The notes under the pieces: model-generated
Told to the model about the DNA's origin: nothing
The model's database searches: none
Seen by the model: the letters and a program-made list of their open reading frames with translations, nothing else
Program-made: the position numbers and the translations under genes
Assembly: GCA_963839535.1 (NCBI GenBank)
Contig: CAWIVF010000006.1
Coordinates: 372,001-436,000 of the forward strand
DNA length: 64,000 nt
DNA from: RHKX01 sp963839535
GTDB lineage: Bacteria; Actinomycetota; Thermoleophilia; Solirubrobacterales; 70-9
Reading direction: 5' to 3'
Part shown: one piece after another, positions 34,313 through 44,616 of the stretch
How positions within the stretch are numbered: the first letter of the stretch is position 1
How the letters are laid out: each line of letters starts with the position of its first letter

Positions 34313-36644
34313 TTATCCGAGCGCGCCCTCGCCGACCCGATCCTCGGAGCGGCGGGGACTCGGCTGGAGCCGCACGGGAGCGGCGCTCAGGGCCCGCAGG
34401 CGGACGTCCGACCAGCTCATCCCCTCGCGGACCAGAGCCGGCAGGCCGAGGGCGACCGCGGTGGCGATCTCGACGGCCTGCAGGATCACCCCGTAGGCGA
34501 GTGCGTCCGCGGCTCCGACGCCGTATCCGGTGGTCAGCACGCTGATCACGGCAAGCTGGAAGACGCCGATGTTCGATGGCGTGGCGGGCACGACGGCGGT
34601 GACGTTGACGGCGAACAGGACCGCGGCCGCGCCGCCGATCGCCATCGCGTCGGAGAGGCCCATCGCGGTGGCCAGCGCGTAACACGCGGCGACCTGGATC
34701 GCCCAGGCGGTCAGCTGCAGGGCCGCTGCGGCCGGTCCTCGCCGCGGGTCGCGGAACATCGCCAGGCCGAAGCGGACCCGGACCAGCGCGTCGCGTGCCA
34801 TCGCGGCGAGGCGGGCGACGCGGCCGCTGCCGGAGCGCCGGACCACGGCGGGCGCGGCGATCACGGCGACGAGGAGCAGCGCCGGCACGAAGCTGATCAG
34901 GAAGAGGTGCTCGGAGCTGCGGTGGAAGAGGTCGGTCGAGGTGACGATCACCACGCCGAGCAGGATCAGCGCCACGACGTTGAGCACGGTCTGGGAGACC
35001 AGCGTTCCGAGCACGACCGGGAAGGTCTCGCGGAAGCGGCCGATCCGCCTCGAGACGATCATCGCCCTCGCCGGCTCGCCGAGGCGGGCGGGCAGGGTGG
35101 CCGACATCAGGACCCCGATCATCGTCGCCGAGGTGAAGTCACGGCGCCGGAGCTCGGCGCCGGGCAGGGCGGAGCGGGCGGCGAGGAACCAGGCGCCGGC
35201 GCGGAAGAACATCGAGAGGCACATCAGGGCGGTGGCGATCAGGACCCAGGCGAGGTCGGAGCGCACCGCGCTCTCGACGACGTTGTCGATGCCGATCCGC
35301 TGAGCGGCCAGGTAGGTCAGCCCGAACCCGACCAGACCGGTGATCCCGAAGCCGACGCGACGGGCCACCCGGCGGCGGCGGGACCCGGGGTCGTCCGGCA
35401 CCGGATCGGGCGACGGCAGTCGCTTCGCCGGGACGCGCGGCAGGCCGTCGGCCGGTATCGCGCCGAAGCGCCGGAACGACCGCGCCACCGAATCGGCGGG
35501 CAGGGGCAGGGTGACCGCTCGCTCGTAGACCGACTCGATCCTCGCGGCGACGGTGGGCCAGGCGAAGCGCTCGGCGCCGGCCCGGGCGGCCTCCCCCATC
35601 GCGGCCCGGCGGCTCGGATCCAGATGCAGGCGCTGGAGCTCCTCGGCGAGGCGCTGCGGGTCCCCGGGCGGGATCAGCACCCCGTCGATCCCGTGGCGGA
35701 CGACGTCGGAGTAGCCGGCGATGTCGGAGGCGACGACCGGGGTGCCGGCGGCGAAGGCCTCGGTCAGGACCATCCCGAAGCTCTCCCCCGACAGCGAGGG
35801 AGCGCAGAGCACGTCGGCGGACTCGAGCTCGCGCCACAGCCGGTCGGTGTCGACGACGCCGATCGCATCGATCGAGCGCATCGAGTCCGGGTTCGCGAGC
35901 GAGCGCACCACCTCCTCGCTGCGGGTGCCGACCACGACCAGCCTGGCGGGAACGTGCTCGGCCAGCGCCTCGAACGCGCGCAGCAGGACCGGCAGGCCCT
36001 TGCGCTCGTCGCTGCGGCCGACGAACAGCAGTCGCAGCTCGCCGTTGCCGGCAGTGGCGGGCAGTCCCGGCGCCGCGTCGAGGTCGACGCCGTTCGGGAT
36101 CACCTCGTAGTTGCCGCCGAACCAGCGCAGGCCGGTCCACTCCGCCGCCTCGGACACCGCGATCCGCGCGCTCAGCTGGTTGAGCTTGCGGCGGGCGCCG
36201 AGGAGGTTCGCGATGTTGTTGGGGACGAACTTCGGGGCGTACGCGTGGAAGGTGCCGACGACGGGAGCGCCGCTCCAGGACGTTGCGTCCCAGCCGATGA
36301 TCGGCGCCGGCGGCTCGTGCACGTGGACGACGTCGAAGTCGCCGGCCCGCAGCTCGTGCCGCAGCGTCGTGACTCCGGTGGGGAACGGCGAGAGGTTGGA
36401 GACGGCCCCGTTGGCCCCGAAGCCGACGGTCCGGCCCAGCGAGCTGAAGTAGTCGGGCACGGGGTCGTCGGCGTGGCGGTTGGCCACGATGCAGCGTACG
36501 GGCAAGGCGATCCGGTGGGTCCCAGGGAGCGAGTACTCGAACCTCGTTCCCTCTCCCGATCAGATGCTCGGCGAGCGCCTGAACATGCCGGTTGACGCCC
36601 CCCTCATACGTCCACGAATAGGGACTGACGAGAGCGATACGCAT
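34313..36644 (-). CDS. Fusion of PimA-like glycosyltransferase (GT4) and flippase-like membrane domain, one frame break
   Basis: About 777 residues. Residues 1-370: GT-B fold glycosyltransferase with MRIALVSPYSWTYEGGVNRH, VHVHEPPAPIIGWDA, LLFVGRSDERKGLPVLLRAF and the GT4 ExE region (SGESFGMVLTEAFAAGTPVV), closest in style to PimA mannosyltransferases. Residues 420-750: about eight helices of the lysylphosphatidylglycerol-synthase/AglD membrane type (MSATLPARLGEPARAMIVSR, NVTAVVPATPSNIGVFQLAV). One frame break near 36510. The fusion could couple glycolipid synthesis with lipid translocation, which is inference. Confidence 0.82.
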
Positions 36645-36681
36645 GGGTGTCGAGTCAGGGTAACGGCGCGGGCGGAGATAG

Positions 36682-38561
36682 TCACGCCGGCGGCCGGCGG
36701 CCGGCGGGGCTCGCCGCCCAGGCGAGGCCGTAGAAGGCGGCGATGAAACCGGTGCCCACCATCAGGAGGAGGGCGCCGGAATCGTTCGCGAGGGTGCCGA
36801 TCACCGTCGCGACCACCGCGCCGAGGACGCCGAGCTCAACCGGCGAGTTCGCCGCCAGGTGATCGGCGATCCGCCGCCGATAGACGATCGCGAGCGCGAT
36901 GGCGACCAGGGCGGCGATGAAGAACGGGGAGTCGATGTTGCGGGGGAAGGTCCGCGCGCTCAGGGTCACCCGGCGCTCGAACACGTCGCCCAGCTCGTCG
37001 AGCCCGCCCGCCGAGAGCACCGAGGAGGAGAGATGGGAGTCGCCGCCCGAGACCAGGTCGATCACGATCAGCGCCGCAAGCGGCGACGACGGGCGCGGCG
37101 AGGACGAGGGCGGCCTTGCCGGGGCGCAGCCGGAAGGCGGCGATGACCACGGCCGCGGCGCCGGCCGGGAACGTGATCGCCGCGCCGACGTCGGCGCCGA
37201 AGCGTCCCGGCGCGAAGACCAGGACGGCCAGCGCGGTGACGAGCACCGTCGCGATGGCCACCGCCCGCCGGGGGTCGGGAGGGTCGAACGCGCGCACCCC
37301 GGCCGCGGTGCCGAGGAGGAGCAGGGCGGCGATGCTCGCCTCCAGCTCGTTGCCGATGCCGAAGAAGCGGACGCCGATGCTCAGGTTGGGGCCGATCAGC
37401 GAGAGCGCGGTGAGCGGCGAGCCGAGAACGACGTCCAGGGCGGTCGCCCCGATCGAGGCGGCCGCGGCCAGGGCGAAGGCGGCGAACGGCGCACGGCTCC
37501 CGACCAGGCGGTGCATGAGCAGGAGCGAGAGCCCCGCCAGCAACGGAGTGCCGAGACCGACGATCAGCCGCTCGCCCAGCACCGACGGCGTCGTCGCCGC
37601 CCCGACCAGGAGCACCGCCGGGACGAGGGCGACGGAGACCGCGAGGAGGGTCAGGGCATGGCCCGCGCCCCGCCGGCGCCCCAGCACCGCAGCGGCGGCG
37701 ACCAGGCCGAGCCAGATCAGCAGGTTCACCCCGAGCACCGGCCAGCGCCGGGAGCTGACCTGCACGAGTCGCGCTTCGAGCTCGGCGACGCCCGCGACGT
37801 CGGGGGCCCCTCCGCCCGTCTCGATCTCCCTGCCGGCGACGTCCTCGGGCACGTCGATCCCGTAGCGGGCCAGGATCGTCGGGAGCAGGTCGGTGCTGAG
37901 CACGTAGCCGTCCCGGCGGGTGCTCGCGGAGGTGAGGTTGCCGTCCTCGAACCCGCTGCCGGCGATCCCGATGGAGAGCAGGGTCTGCACCGGCGGCGGG
38001 CGCTCGAGCACGATCAGCATGTCCTCGCCCCGCACCCGGGCGGCGATGCGGGGCAGCTCGAGCAGGGTCGTCGAGGTGATCGTCAGCCCCGGGCAGGCGC
38101 CGGGCGCGCAGTCGCCCGGGCGGCCGATGCGCCCCTGCGAGTCGGCGCCGATCAGCGCGGGCTCGCCCGCGAGCGAACCGGGCCGGACGGGGATTCCCTC
38201 GCCCGGCCAGGGTCGTCGCCAGAAGCCCCGGCTCGAGCTTCGCGGGTGACTCCTCGGCCCGCTCCACGACCTGCTCCCACAGTCCCGGCGGCACCCGGCC
38301 ACCGCTGATGTAGAGCTCGGGGAGCTCATCCTCGTAAAGCGAGGTGAAGAGCCGCGTCCCCTGCCCGATGTCGAGATAGGTCTGGTTCGCCGGGACCCGG
38401 CTCAGGCCCGCGCTGAGCAGGCCCGGGGAGATGCCCGGCACCGCCGCGGCGATCCCCTCGACCTTCGTTCCGGGCGGCACCACGGCGATCGTGACCCGCG
38501 GCTGAGGGTCGGCTGCGAGGCCCGCCGGCGGAGCGAGCAGGGACAGGGCGAGCGCTAGCAT
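36682..38561 (-). CDS. Membrane protein with alkaline-phosphatase-like N-terminal domain, two frame breaks
   Basis: About 626 residues. A Sec signal (MLALALSLLAPPAGLAA) precedes an external domain of 290 residues that ends like sulfatase/alkaline-phosphatase-fold proteins (STDLLPTILARYGIDVPEDV). About eight to ten membrane helices follow (WPVLGVNLLIWLGLVAAAAV, SPLTALSLIGPNLSIGVRFF, GTLANDSGALLLMVGTGFIA). Frame breaks near 38215 and 37075. I know similar proteins only as uncharacterised. ATG 38561 avoids overlap with the divergent gene; ATG 38570 is the alternative. Confidence 0.6.
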
Positions 38562-38568
38562 CGCGACC

Positions 38569-39270
38569 ATGGCCGAGCGGACGTTCATCAAGTTCACGTT
38601 CCTCAAGATCGACCCAGCCTGGCAACGGCGCGAGGGCGAAGAGAGGGCGCAGGATAAACGCGAGCTCCTCGCCGCCTGCGAGGACTACGCGACGGACCGC
38701 CCCCTGCGCGCCTACTCCACCGTCGGAACCCGCGGCGACACCGACCTGCTGCTGGTCACCCAGAGCCCGCACCTGCACGAGATCCACTCGTTCCACGTCG
38801 TGCTCGCCCAGAGCGGCCTGGCGAAGTGGGCGTCGATCCCCCACTCCTACCTGGCGATGACCAAGCCCTCCCCCTACTCCGACTCCGAGACGCGCCCCGA
38901 GCTGCTGACCTCGAAGCACAAGTACGCCTTCATCTACCCGATGGAGAAGAAGCGGGAGTGGTACCGGCTCGAGCCCACCGAGCGGCGCCGGATCATGACC
39001 GACCACATCGAGACCGGCCGCCGCTACCCCCAGATCACGATCAACACCGCCTACTCGTTCGGCATCGACGACCAGGAGTTCGTCGTCTCCTTCGAGTGCG
39101 ACGAGCCCGCGGACTTCCTCGACCTCGTCCAGGAGCTGCGCGCCACCGAGTCGAGCGCCTGGACCCTGCGCGACGTGCCGATCTTCAGCTGCGTGGCGAT
39201 GTCGGTCGGGCAGGCACTCGACGCGCTCGACGGGGCCGCCACCTCCCGCACCGCCCCCGCGCTCGCGTAG
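38569..39270 (+). CDS. hemQ: Chlorite dismutase family protein, HemQ-like (coproheme decarboxylase)
   Basis: A 233-residue heme-binding protein. Family features: FIKFTFLKIDPAWQRR, RAYSTVGTRGDTDLLLVTQS, FIYPMEKKREWYRLEPTERR, MTDHIETGRRYPQI (His is the likely axial ligand) and YSFGIDDQEFVVSFE. In actinobacteria such proteins convert coproheme to heme b, the last step of the coproporphyrin-dependent heme pathway; true chlorite dismutases are close relatives. ATG 38569 lies 7 bp after TAGCAT without an SD. No other heme genes are in the window. Confidence 0.82.
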   Translation: MAERTFIKFTFLKIDPAWQRREGEERAQDKRELLAACEDYATDRPLRAYSTVGTRGDTDLLLVTQSPHLHEIHSFHVVLAQSGLAKWASIPHSYLAMTKPSPYSDSETRPELLTSKHKYAFIYPMEKKREWYRLEPTERRRIMTDHIETGRRYPQITINTAYSFGIDDQEFVVSFECDEPADFLDLVQELRATESSAWTLRDVPIFSCVAMSVGQALDALDGAATSRTAPALA

Positions 39271-39283
39271 GCGGGCCCGCACC

Positions 39284-40688
39284 ATGGCAACGCCCGGAAC
39301 CAGCGAAAGACCCCTGCGAGTCGCGATCGTCGGCTCGGGACCGGCGGGCTTCTACGCCGCCGAGCACCTGCTCGCCCACCCCGAGCTCGCGATCGAGGTC
39401 GACATGCTCGACCGGCTGCCGACCCCCTTCGGGCTCGTCCGCGCCGGCGTCGCCCCCGACCACCCCAAGATCAAGAACGTGATCCGCCGCTACGAGAAGA
39501 CCGCGGGCCACGAGGCCTTCCGGTTCTTCGGCCACGTCAAGGTCGGCGAGGACGTGAGCGCCGCCGACCTCGAGTCGATCTACGACGCCGTCGTCTGGGC
39601 CTATGGCGCCGGCGCCGACCGGCAGCTCGGAATCGCCGGCGAGGACCTGCCGGGATCGCATGCGGCCACCGAGTTCGTCGCCTGGTACAACGGCCATCCC
39701 GACTTCGCCGACCGCGAATTCGACCTCTCCTGCGAGCGCGTCGTCGTGATCGGCAACGGCAACGTCGCCGCCGACGTCGCCCGGATGCTGGTCCTCACCC
39801 GCGAGGAGCTCGAGTGCACCGACACCGCCCATTACGCGATCGAGGCGCTGGCTGAGTCGGGAGTGCGGGAGGTCGTGATCCTCGGGCGCCGCGGGCCCGC
39901 GCAGGCGGCCTTCACGAACCCCGAGGTGCGCGAGCTTGGCGGAGCTCGCCGACGCCGACGTCGTCGTCCACCCCGAGCAGGTGGAGCTCGACGACGCGAG
40001 CCGGCAGTTCCTCGAGTCGGACCAGTCGGACGCGACCAACCGCAAGAACCACGAGTCGTTCACCGAGTTCGCCGGGTTCGGCCCCCAGGGCAAGGACAAG
40101 CGCGTCGAGCTGCGCTTCCTGCGCAGCCCCGTCGAGATCCTCGGCAGCGACCGGGTGGAGGGCATCGTGGTCGGCGTCAACGAGCTCTTCGTCGACGAGG
40201 CCGGCGCGGTCCGCGCCCGCGACACCGGCGAGACCGAGACGATCGAGTGCGGCCTCGTGCTGCGCTCGATCGGCTACCTCGGCACCGGGATCGACGGGGT
40301 CCCCCACGACGCGCGTGCCGGCGTGATCCCGAACAAGCAGGGACGCGTGGTCGACGAGAACGAGCACCCGATCCCCGGCCAGTACGTGGTCGGCTGGATC
40401 AAGCGCGGGCCGAGCGGCGTGATCGGGACGAACAAGAAGGACGCCGCCGAGACCATCCAGCTGCTGCTCGAGGACGCCGAGGCCGGGCTGATCCCGGCCG
40501 CCGACGCCGACGCCGACGCCCTCCCGGCGCTGCTCGCCGAGCGCGGCGTCGACTTCGTCGAGTTCGACGGCTGGCGCGCCATCGATGCGCTCGAGCAGAG
40601 CCGCGGCGAGCCGCTCGGCCGGCCGCGGGTGAAGCTGACGACGATCGACGAGATGCTCGACACCGCGGGGGAGCGTTCGCGCGCCTGA
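39284..40688 (+). CDS. fprA: FprA-type ferredoxin-NADP reductase (adrenodoxin-reductase family), one frame break
   Basis: About 467 residues. FAD site VAIVGSGPAGFYAAEHLL near the start, DRLPTPFGLVRAGVAPDHP typical of adrenodoxin reductases, NADP site VVVIGNGNVAADVARML, and the C-terminal FAD contact YVVGWIKRGPSGVIGTNKKD. A single frame break near 39935 (EVRELG to ELADADVVVHPEQ). The enzyme passes electrons from NADPH to ferredoxin, for example for P450s such as the one at 55552. Its stop overlaps the BolA start (TGATG). Confidence 0.9.
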
Positions 40689-40927
40689 TGGCCGCCGATC
40701 TGAAAGAGCTGGAGGGGATGATCTCCGCCGCCCTCCCCGGCGCCGAGGTTCAGGTGGTCGACGAGGGCGGAGGCGATCACCTGCGGGCGATCGTCGCCGC
40801 CGAGCAGTTCGAGGGCCGGACCCGCATCGACCAGCACCGGATGGTCCGGGCCGCGGTGCAGACGAGGATGGACGACGGGTCGATTCACGCCCTGTCGATC
40901 ACCACGAGCCTGCCCTCCCACGGCTAA
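40688..40927 (+). CDS. bolA: BolA family protein
   Basis: A 79-residue BolA fold: LKELEGMISAALPGAEVQVV, GDHLRAIVAAEQFEGRTRID, then QHRMVRAAVQTRMDDGSIHA with the conserved His (IDQHRMV) that shares a [2Fe-2S] cluster with CGFS glutaredoxins. A CGFS glutaredoxin gene lies 2.8 kb downstream and an ErpA/IscA gene after it. It is coupled to the reductase gene (ATG overlaps its stop). Confidence 0.88.
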   Translation: MAADLKELEGMISAALPGAEVQVVDEGGGDHLRAIVAAEQFEGRTRIDQHRMVRAAVQTRMDDGSIHALSITTSLPSHG

Positions 40928-41000
40928 GGACTTCCGCGCTCCCTGTCGATAGTCGGGCGAGGCGCCGAACGGCGTCGAAGCGAGACCCGGAAAGCGATCG

Positions 41001-43614
41001 ATGGCCTTGGGAGAAGGACAAGCTCGGAGAACCAGCAGCCTGCTCAGGCTCGCCAGTGACCGCAGGACCGAGAATCCCACTCCCGAAGCGCTTTCGGGGC
41101 CCGCAGCCGCCCTGATCGAGGGCTCCCCCGACGGCATCGCGGTCCTCGACTCCCGCGGCCTCGTGGTCGCCTGGAACGAGGCCGCCGAGACCCTCTTCGC
41201 CCTCGACCGCGACCGGATCATCGGTCGCGAGCTTGCAACCGAGATCTTCGCCGAGCACCTCCAGCAGGCCCTGCGCGCGGTCCTGCGCCGCCAGCTGACC
41301 GAGTCGGAGTCGCATGTGGCCCAGCGCCAGCTCGAGCTCGCCGCCCGCCGTGGCGACGGCGAGGAGCTGCCGGTCGACATGACGACCGCGGTCCTCTCGA
41401 GCGGCGAGGTCCCCCTGCTCGCCGTCTTCCTCCGCGACGCCAGCGAGCGCAGCGAGCGGGAGCGCGAGCTCCACGCCGACGCCCGGCGCCGCTCGGCGGT
41501 GCTCGACCTCGGGCAGCTCGCCCTCGAGGGAATGGCCCTCGACGACCTGCTCGATCAGGCCGTGCAGCTGTCGGTCGAGGAGCTCGGCCTCGATCGATGC
41601 GAGATCTGGAAGTGCCACCACGACGACTCCGAGCTCGAGCTCCGCGCCGGCTCCGGTTGGCCCGAGGGCAGCGGCGGCACGCGGATCCCCCTGCTGCCGG
41701 GGAACCAGCCCGGCTACACCGTCCTGCGCGGTCAGGGCGCGGTCGTGGTCGAGGACTTCCGGCGCGAGGGCCGCTTCCAGCCGATCGAGCCGCCCGATGA
41801 CGACATCCTTCCCGGCACGACCTCCGTGCAGAGCGCGATCTCGGTGCGGATCCCCGGCGACAAGGGCGCGTTCGGCGCGTTCGTCGTCTCCTCGAAGGAG
41901 CTGCGCCGCTTCGAGCTCAGCGACATCAGCCTGGTCGAGTCGCTCGCGCAGCTCCTCGGCGCGGCGATCGAGCGCGTGCGCGTCGCCGACTCGCTGACCG
42001 ACGCTGAGCACCGGGTGCGGACGCTGATCGAGCGCCTCCCCTCGATCACCTACCGCGCCGGCCTCGGCATTGCGGGCGTCTGGACCTTCATCTCGCCGCA
42101 GGTCGAGGAGATCCTCGGCTACACGGTCGAGGAGTGGATCGCCGACCCGGAGTTCTGGGAGAAGCGGATGCATCCCGACGACGTCGATCGCGTCCTCCAG
42201 GAGGAGGCGGACTGCGTGGCCGAGAACCGGCCCCTCGACGTCGAGTACCGGATCCAGAAGTCCGACGGCCGCATGATCTGGGTCCGCGACCGGGCCTCGC
42301 TCGGCGAGCTCGACGAGAACGGCGTGATGGTCGTCGAGGGCCTGATCACCGACGTCAGCGACCAGAAGGCCGCCGAGGAGCGCCTGCGCTACCTCGCCGA
42401 CCACGACGAGCTGACCGGCCTGCTCAACCGGCGCGGCTTCGATGCCGCCGCCGACCTCGCGATCAGCGGCGGGCTGCCGGGCGGCCGCGGCGCGATGATC
42501 ATCGTCGACCTCGATCACCTGAAGCGGGTCAACGACTCGCTCGGCCGGGCTACGGGCGACCGCGTGATCGCCGAGATCGCTCAGCTCCTCCAGGGCGAGC
42601 TCGGCCCCGGATACGTCTTCGGCCGGATCGACAGCGACGAGTTCGGGCTGCTCGTCCCCGGCGTCGACGAGGCACAGGCGCTCGAGCGCGCCGGCAGCCT
42701 GCTCTCGGTCGTCCGCTCGCGCGAGGGCGCCGCGACGCTCACCGCCAGCGCCGGGATCGCCCTCGTCGAGAGCAGCATGGGAGTCAGCTCCGCCGACCTG
42801 CTGACGGCGGCCGACATCGCCGTCCATCAGGCCAAGCAGGCCGGCCGCGACCGCGCCGTCGTCTTCACCGGCGAGGACCGCAGCCGCCTCGAGTGGGTGG
42901 GTCACGTCCGCAAGGCGATCGACGAGCAGCGACTCGTCCTCTACTCGCAGCCGATCGTCGACATGGCCAGCGGCGCACCGATCGCCGAGGAGCTCCTCGT
43001 GCGGATGATCGACCCGTCCACCGGGCGACCGATCTCGGCCGGCGAGTTCGTCCCGACCGCCGAGCGGTTCGGCCTCATCCGCCGCCTCGACCACTGGGTC
43101 GTCGGCCAGGCGCTGAAGCTGGCGGCGACGGGGCGCACGGGTCAACGCGAACATCTCGGCCGCTTCGATCGGCGACCGCGACCTGACCGAGATGGTCCGC
43201 GGCGGGCTCGAGCGCAGCGGCGCCGACCCCTCCCTGATCACCTTCGAGATCACCGAGACGGCCGCCACGCCCGCGATCGAGTCCCTGCGCGACTTCACCT
43301 CGCGCGTCGTCGAGCTCGGCTGCGGCCTCTCCCTGGACGACGTCGGAACCGGCTTCGGCTCGCTCACCTACCTCCGCCACCTCCCCTTCACCGAGCTCAA
43401 GATCGACATGCAGTTCGTCCGCGGGATGCTCGAGTCGAACGCCGACGCCCGGATCGTCGAGTCCCTCGTCGTCATCGCTCGGGGCCTGGGCATGCGGACG
43501 GTCGCCGAGGGCGTCGAGACCGCGGACCTGATCGAGCCGCTGCGCGAGCTCGGCGTCGATTGCGCGCAGGGCTACCTCTTCGGCCGCCCCGCCGCGGTCA
43601 ACTTCAAGGCCTGA
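41001..43614 (+). CDS. PAS-GAF-PAS-GGDEF-EAL signalling protein, one frame break
   Basis: About 871 residues: PAS (VLDSRGLVVAWNEAAETLFA, near 55), GAF (LSVEELGLDRCEIWKCHHDD, near 190), PAS (VWTFISPQVEEILGYTVEEW, near 365), GGDEF (LADHDELTGLLNRRGF, near 470) and EAL. The cyclase motif reads DSDEF instead of GGDEF, so cyclase activity is doubtful. The phosphodiesterase motif is ELLVR with DDVGTGFGSLTYLRHL retained, so c-di-GMP hydrolysis is plausible. A one-base break near 43140 (WVVGQALKLAA to VNANISAASIGD) interrupts the EAL domain. No membrane segment is seen. Confidence 0.87.
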
Positions 43615-43695
43615 CGCCGAGCACCTGACGCCGGCCTCGGCCGAGCCGCCGGACCGCCTAACCTCCCGGGGAACCGATCCAGGAGGCAGATGACG

Positions 43696-44097
43696 ATGGC
43701 GGCGAACCCCGAACTTCGCGAACAGCTCGAGCAGGCGATCCAGGCCAACAAGGTCCTGTTGCTGATGAAGGGAACCCCCGACATGCCCCGCTGCGGCTTC
43801 TCGATGCGGACCGTCGGCGTGCTCGAGAAGATGGGCGTCGAGTACGGCGCGATCGACGTGCTCCCCGTCCTCGGGCCGCTGCGCGAGGTGACGGCCGAGA
43901 TCGCCGACTGGCAGACGTTCCCGCAGGTCTACGTCGACGGTGAGCTGCTCGGCGGCTGCGACCTGATCGAGGAGATGTACGAGTCCGGCGAGCTCGCCAC
44001 GGCGCTCGGCGTCGAGCAGCCCGACGAGGAGCTCGAACCGGCACCGGCGCACGGCGCCCCGGCGCAGAGCGCTCCCCTCCAGATCGAGAACCTCTAG
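43696..44097 (+). CDS. grxD: Monothiol CGFS glutaredoxin (Grx4/GrxD type)
   Basis: About 133 residues. KVLLLMKGTPDMPRCGFSMR carries the CGFS active site that binds a [2Fe-2S] cluster; WQTFPQVYVDGELLGGCDLI holds the TFPQ cis-proline region. These proteins deliver iron-sulfur clusters with BolA partners. The extra 25 residues at the C-terminus are acidic/proline-rich. AGGAGG (43681-43686) is well placed for ATG 43696 and too close to ATG 43690. Confidence 0.92.
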   Translation: MAANPELREQLEQAIQANKVLLLMKGTPDMPRCGFSMRTVGVLEKMGVEYGAIDVLPVLGPLREVTAEIADWQTFPQVYVDGELLGGCDLIEEMYESGELATALGVEQPDEELEPAPAHGAPAQSAPLQIENL

Positions 44098-44102
44098 TCC
44101 AT

Positions 44103-44580
44103 GTGCGTCGCGTCCTACCCGCCCTGCTCGCCTTCGCCGTGATCGTCGGGGTCGTGCTCGTCGCCGGGCTCTCCGGCGAGGACTCCGACTCCGGCAGCGC
44201 GAACACGGACCTGTCGAAGAAGCCGGTGATCGAGATCCCCGAGGGCGAGCCGCCCGCCGAGCTCGAGATCAACGACATCGTCGAGGGAGACGGCCCGGTG
44301 GCCGAGAGCGGCAGCCCGGTGACCGTCGAGTACGTGGGCGTCGACTACGCGACCGGCGAGGAGTTCGACACCTCGTGGGGAGGTGAGCCGTTCGCCTTCC
44401 AGATCGGCGGCGGCAGCGTCATCCCGGGCTGGGACCAGGGCGTCGAGGGCATGAAGGTCGGCGGTCGGCGCGAGCTGATCATCCCGCCGGACCTCGCCTA
44501 CGGCGCGCAGGGATCCCCGCCGGACATCGGCCCGAACGCGACCCTGATCTTCGTCATCGACCTGCTTGAAGGTGCAGTAG
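44103..44580 (+). CDS. FKBP-type peptidyl-prolyl isomerase, membrane-anchored, 3' frame error
   Basis: About 158 residues: N-terminal membrane anchor or signal (LLAFAVIVGVVLVAGL; first residues VRRVLPA), a Ser/Asp-rich linker, then an FKBP domain (VTVEYVGVDYATGEEFDTSW, GGGSVIPGWDQGVEGMKVGG, RRELIIPPDLAYG, NATLIFVIDLL). The frame as read continues to 44630 into the next gene, but removing one T near 44565 gives IDLLKVQ and TAG 44578, the usual FKBP end. It would fold proteins on the outer face of the membrane. Confidence 0.85.
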
Positions 44581-44609
44581 CCGGGTCCGCTGGACCCGGG
44601 CTATACAAT
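44581..44609 (+). promoter_or_regulatory. Hairpin followed by erpA -10 element
   Basis: CCGGGTCC and GGACCCGG (44581-44588, 44592-44599) pair around a 3-nt loop after the FKBP stop. TACAAT (44604-44609) follows, and ATG 44617 is 7 bp beyond it. This looks like a terminator directly followed by a leaderless promoter. Confidence 0.55.
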
Positions 44610-44616
44610 CTGAAGC

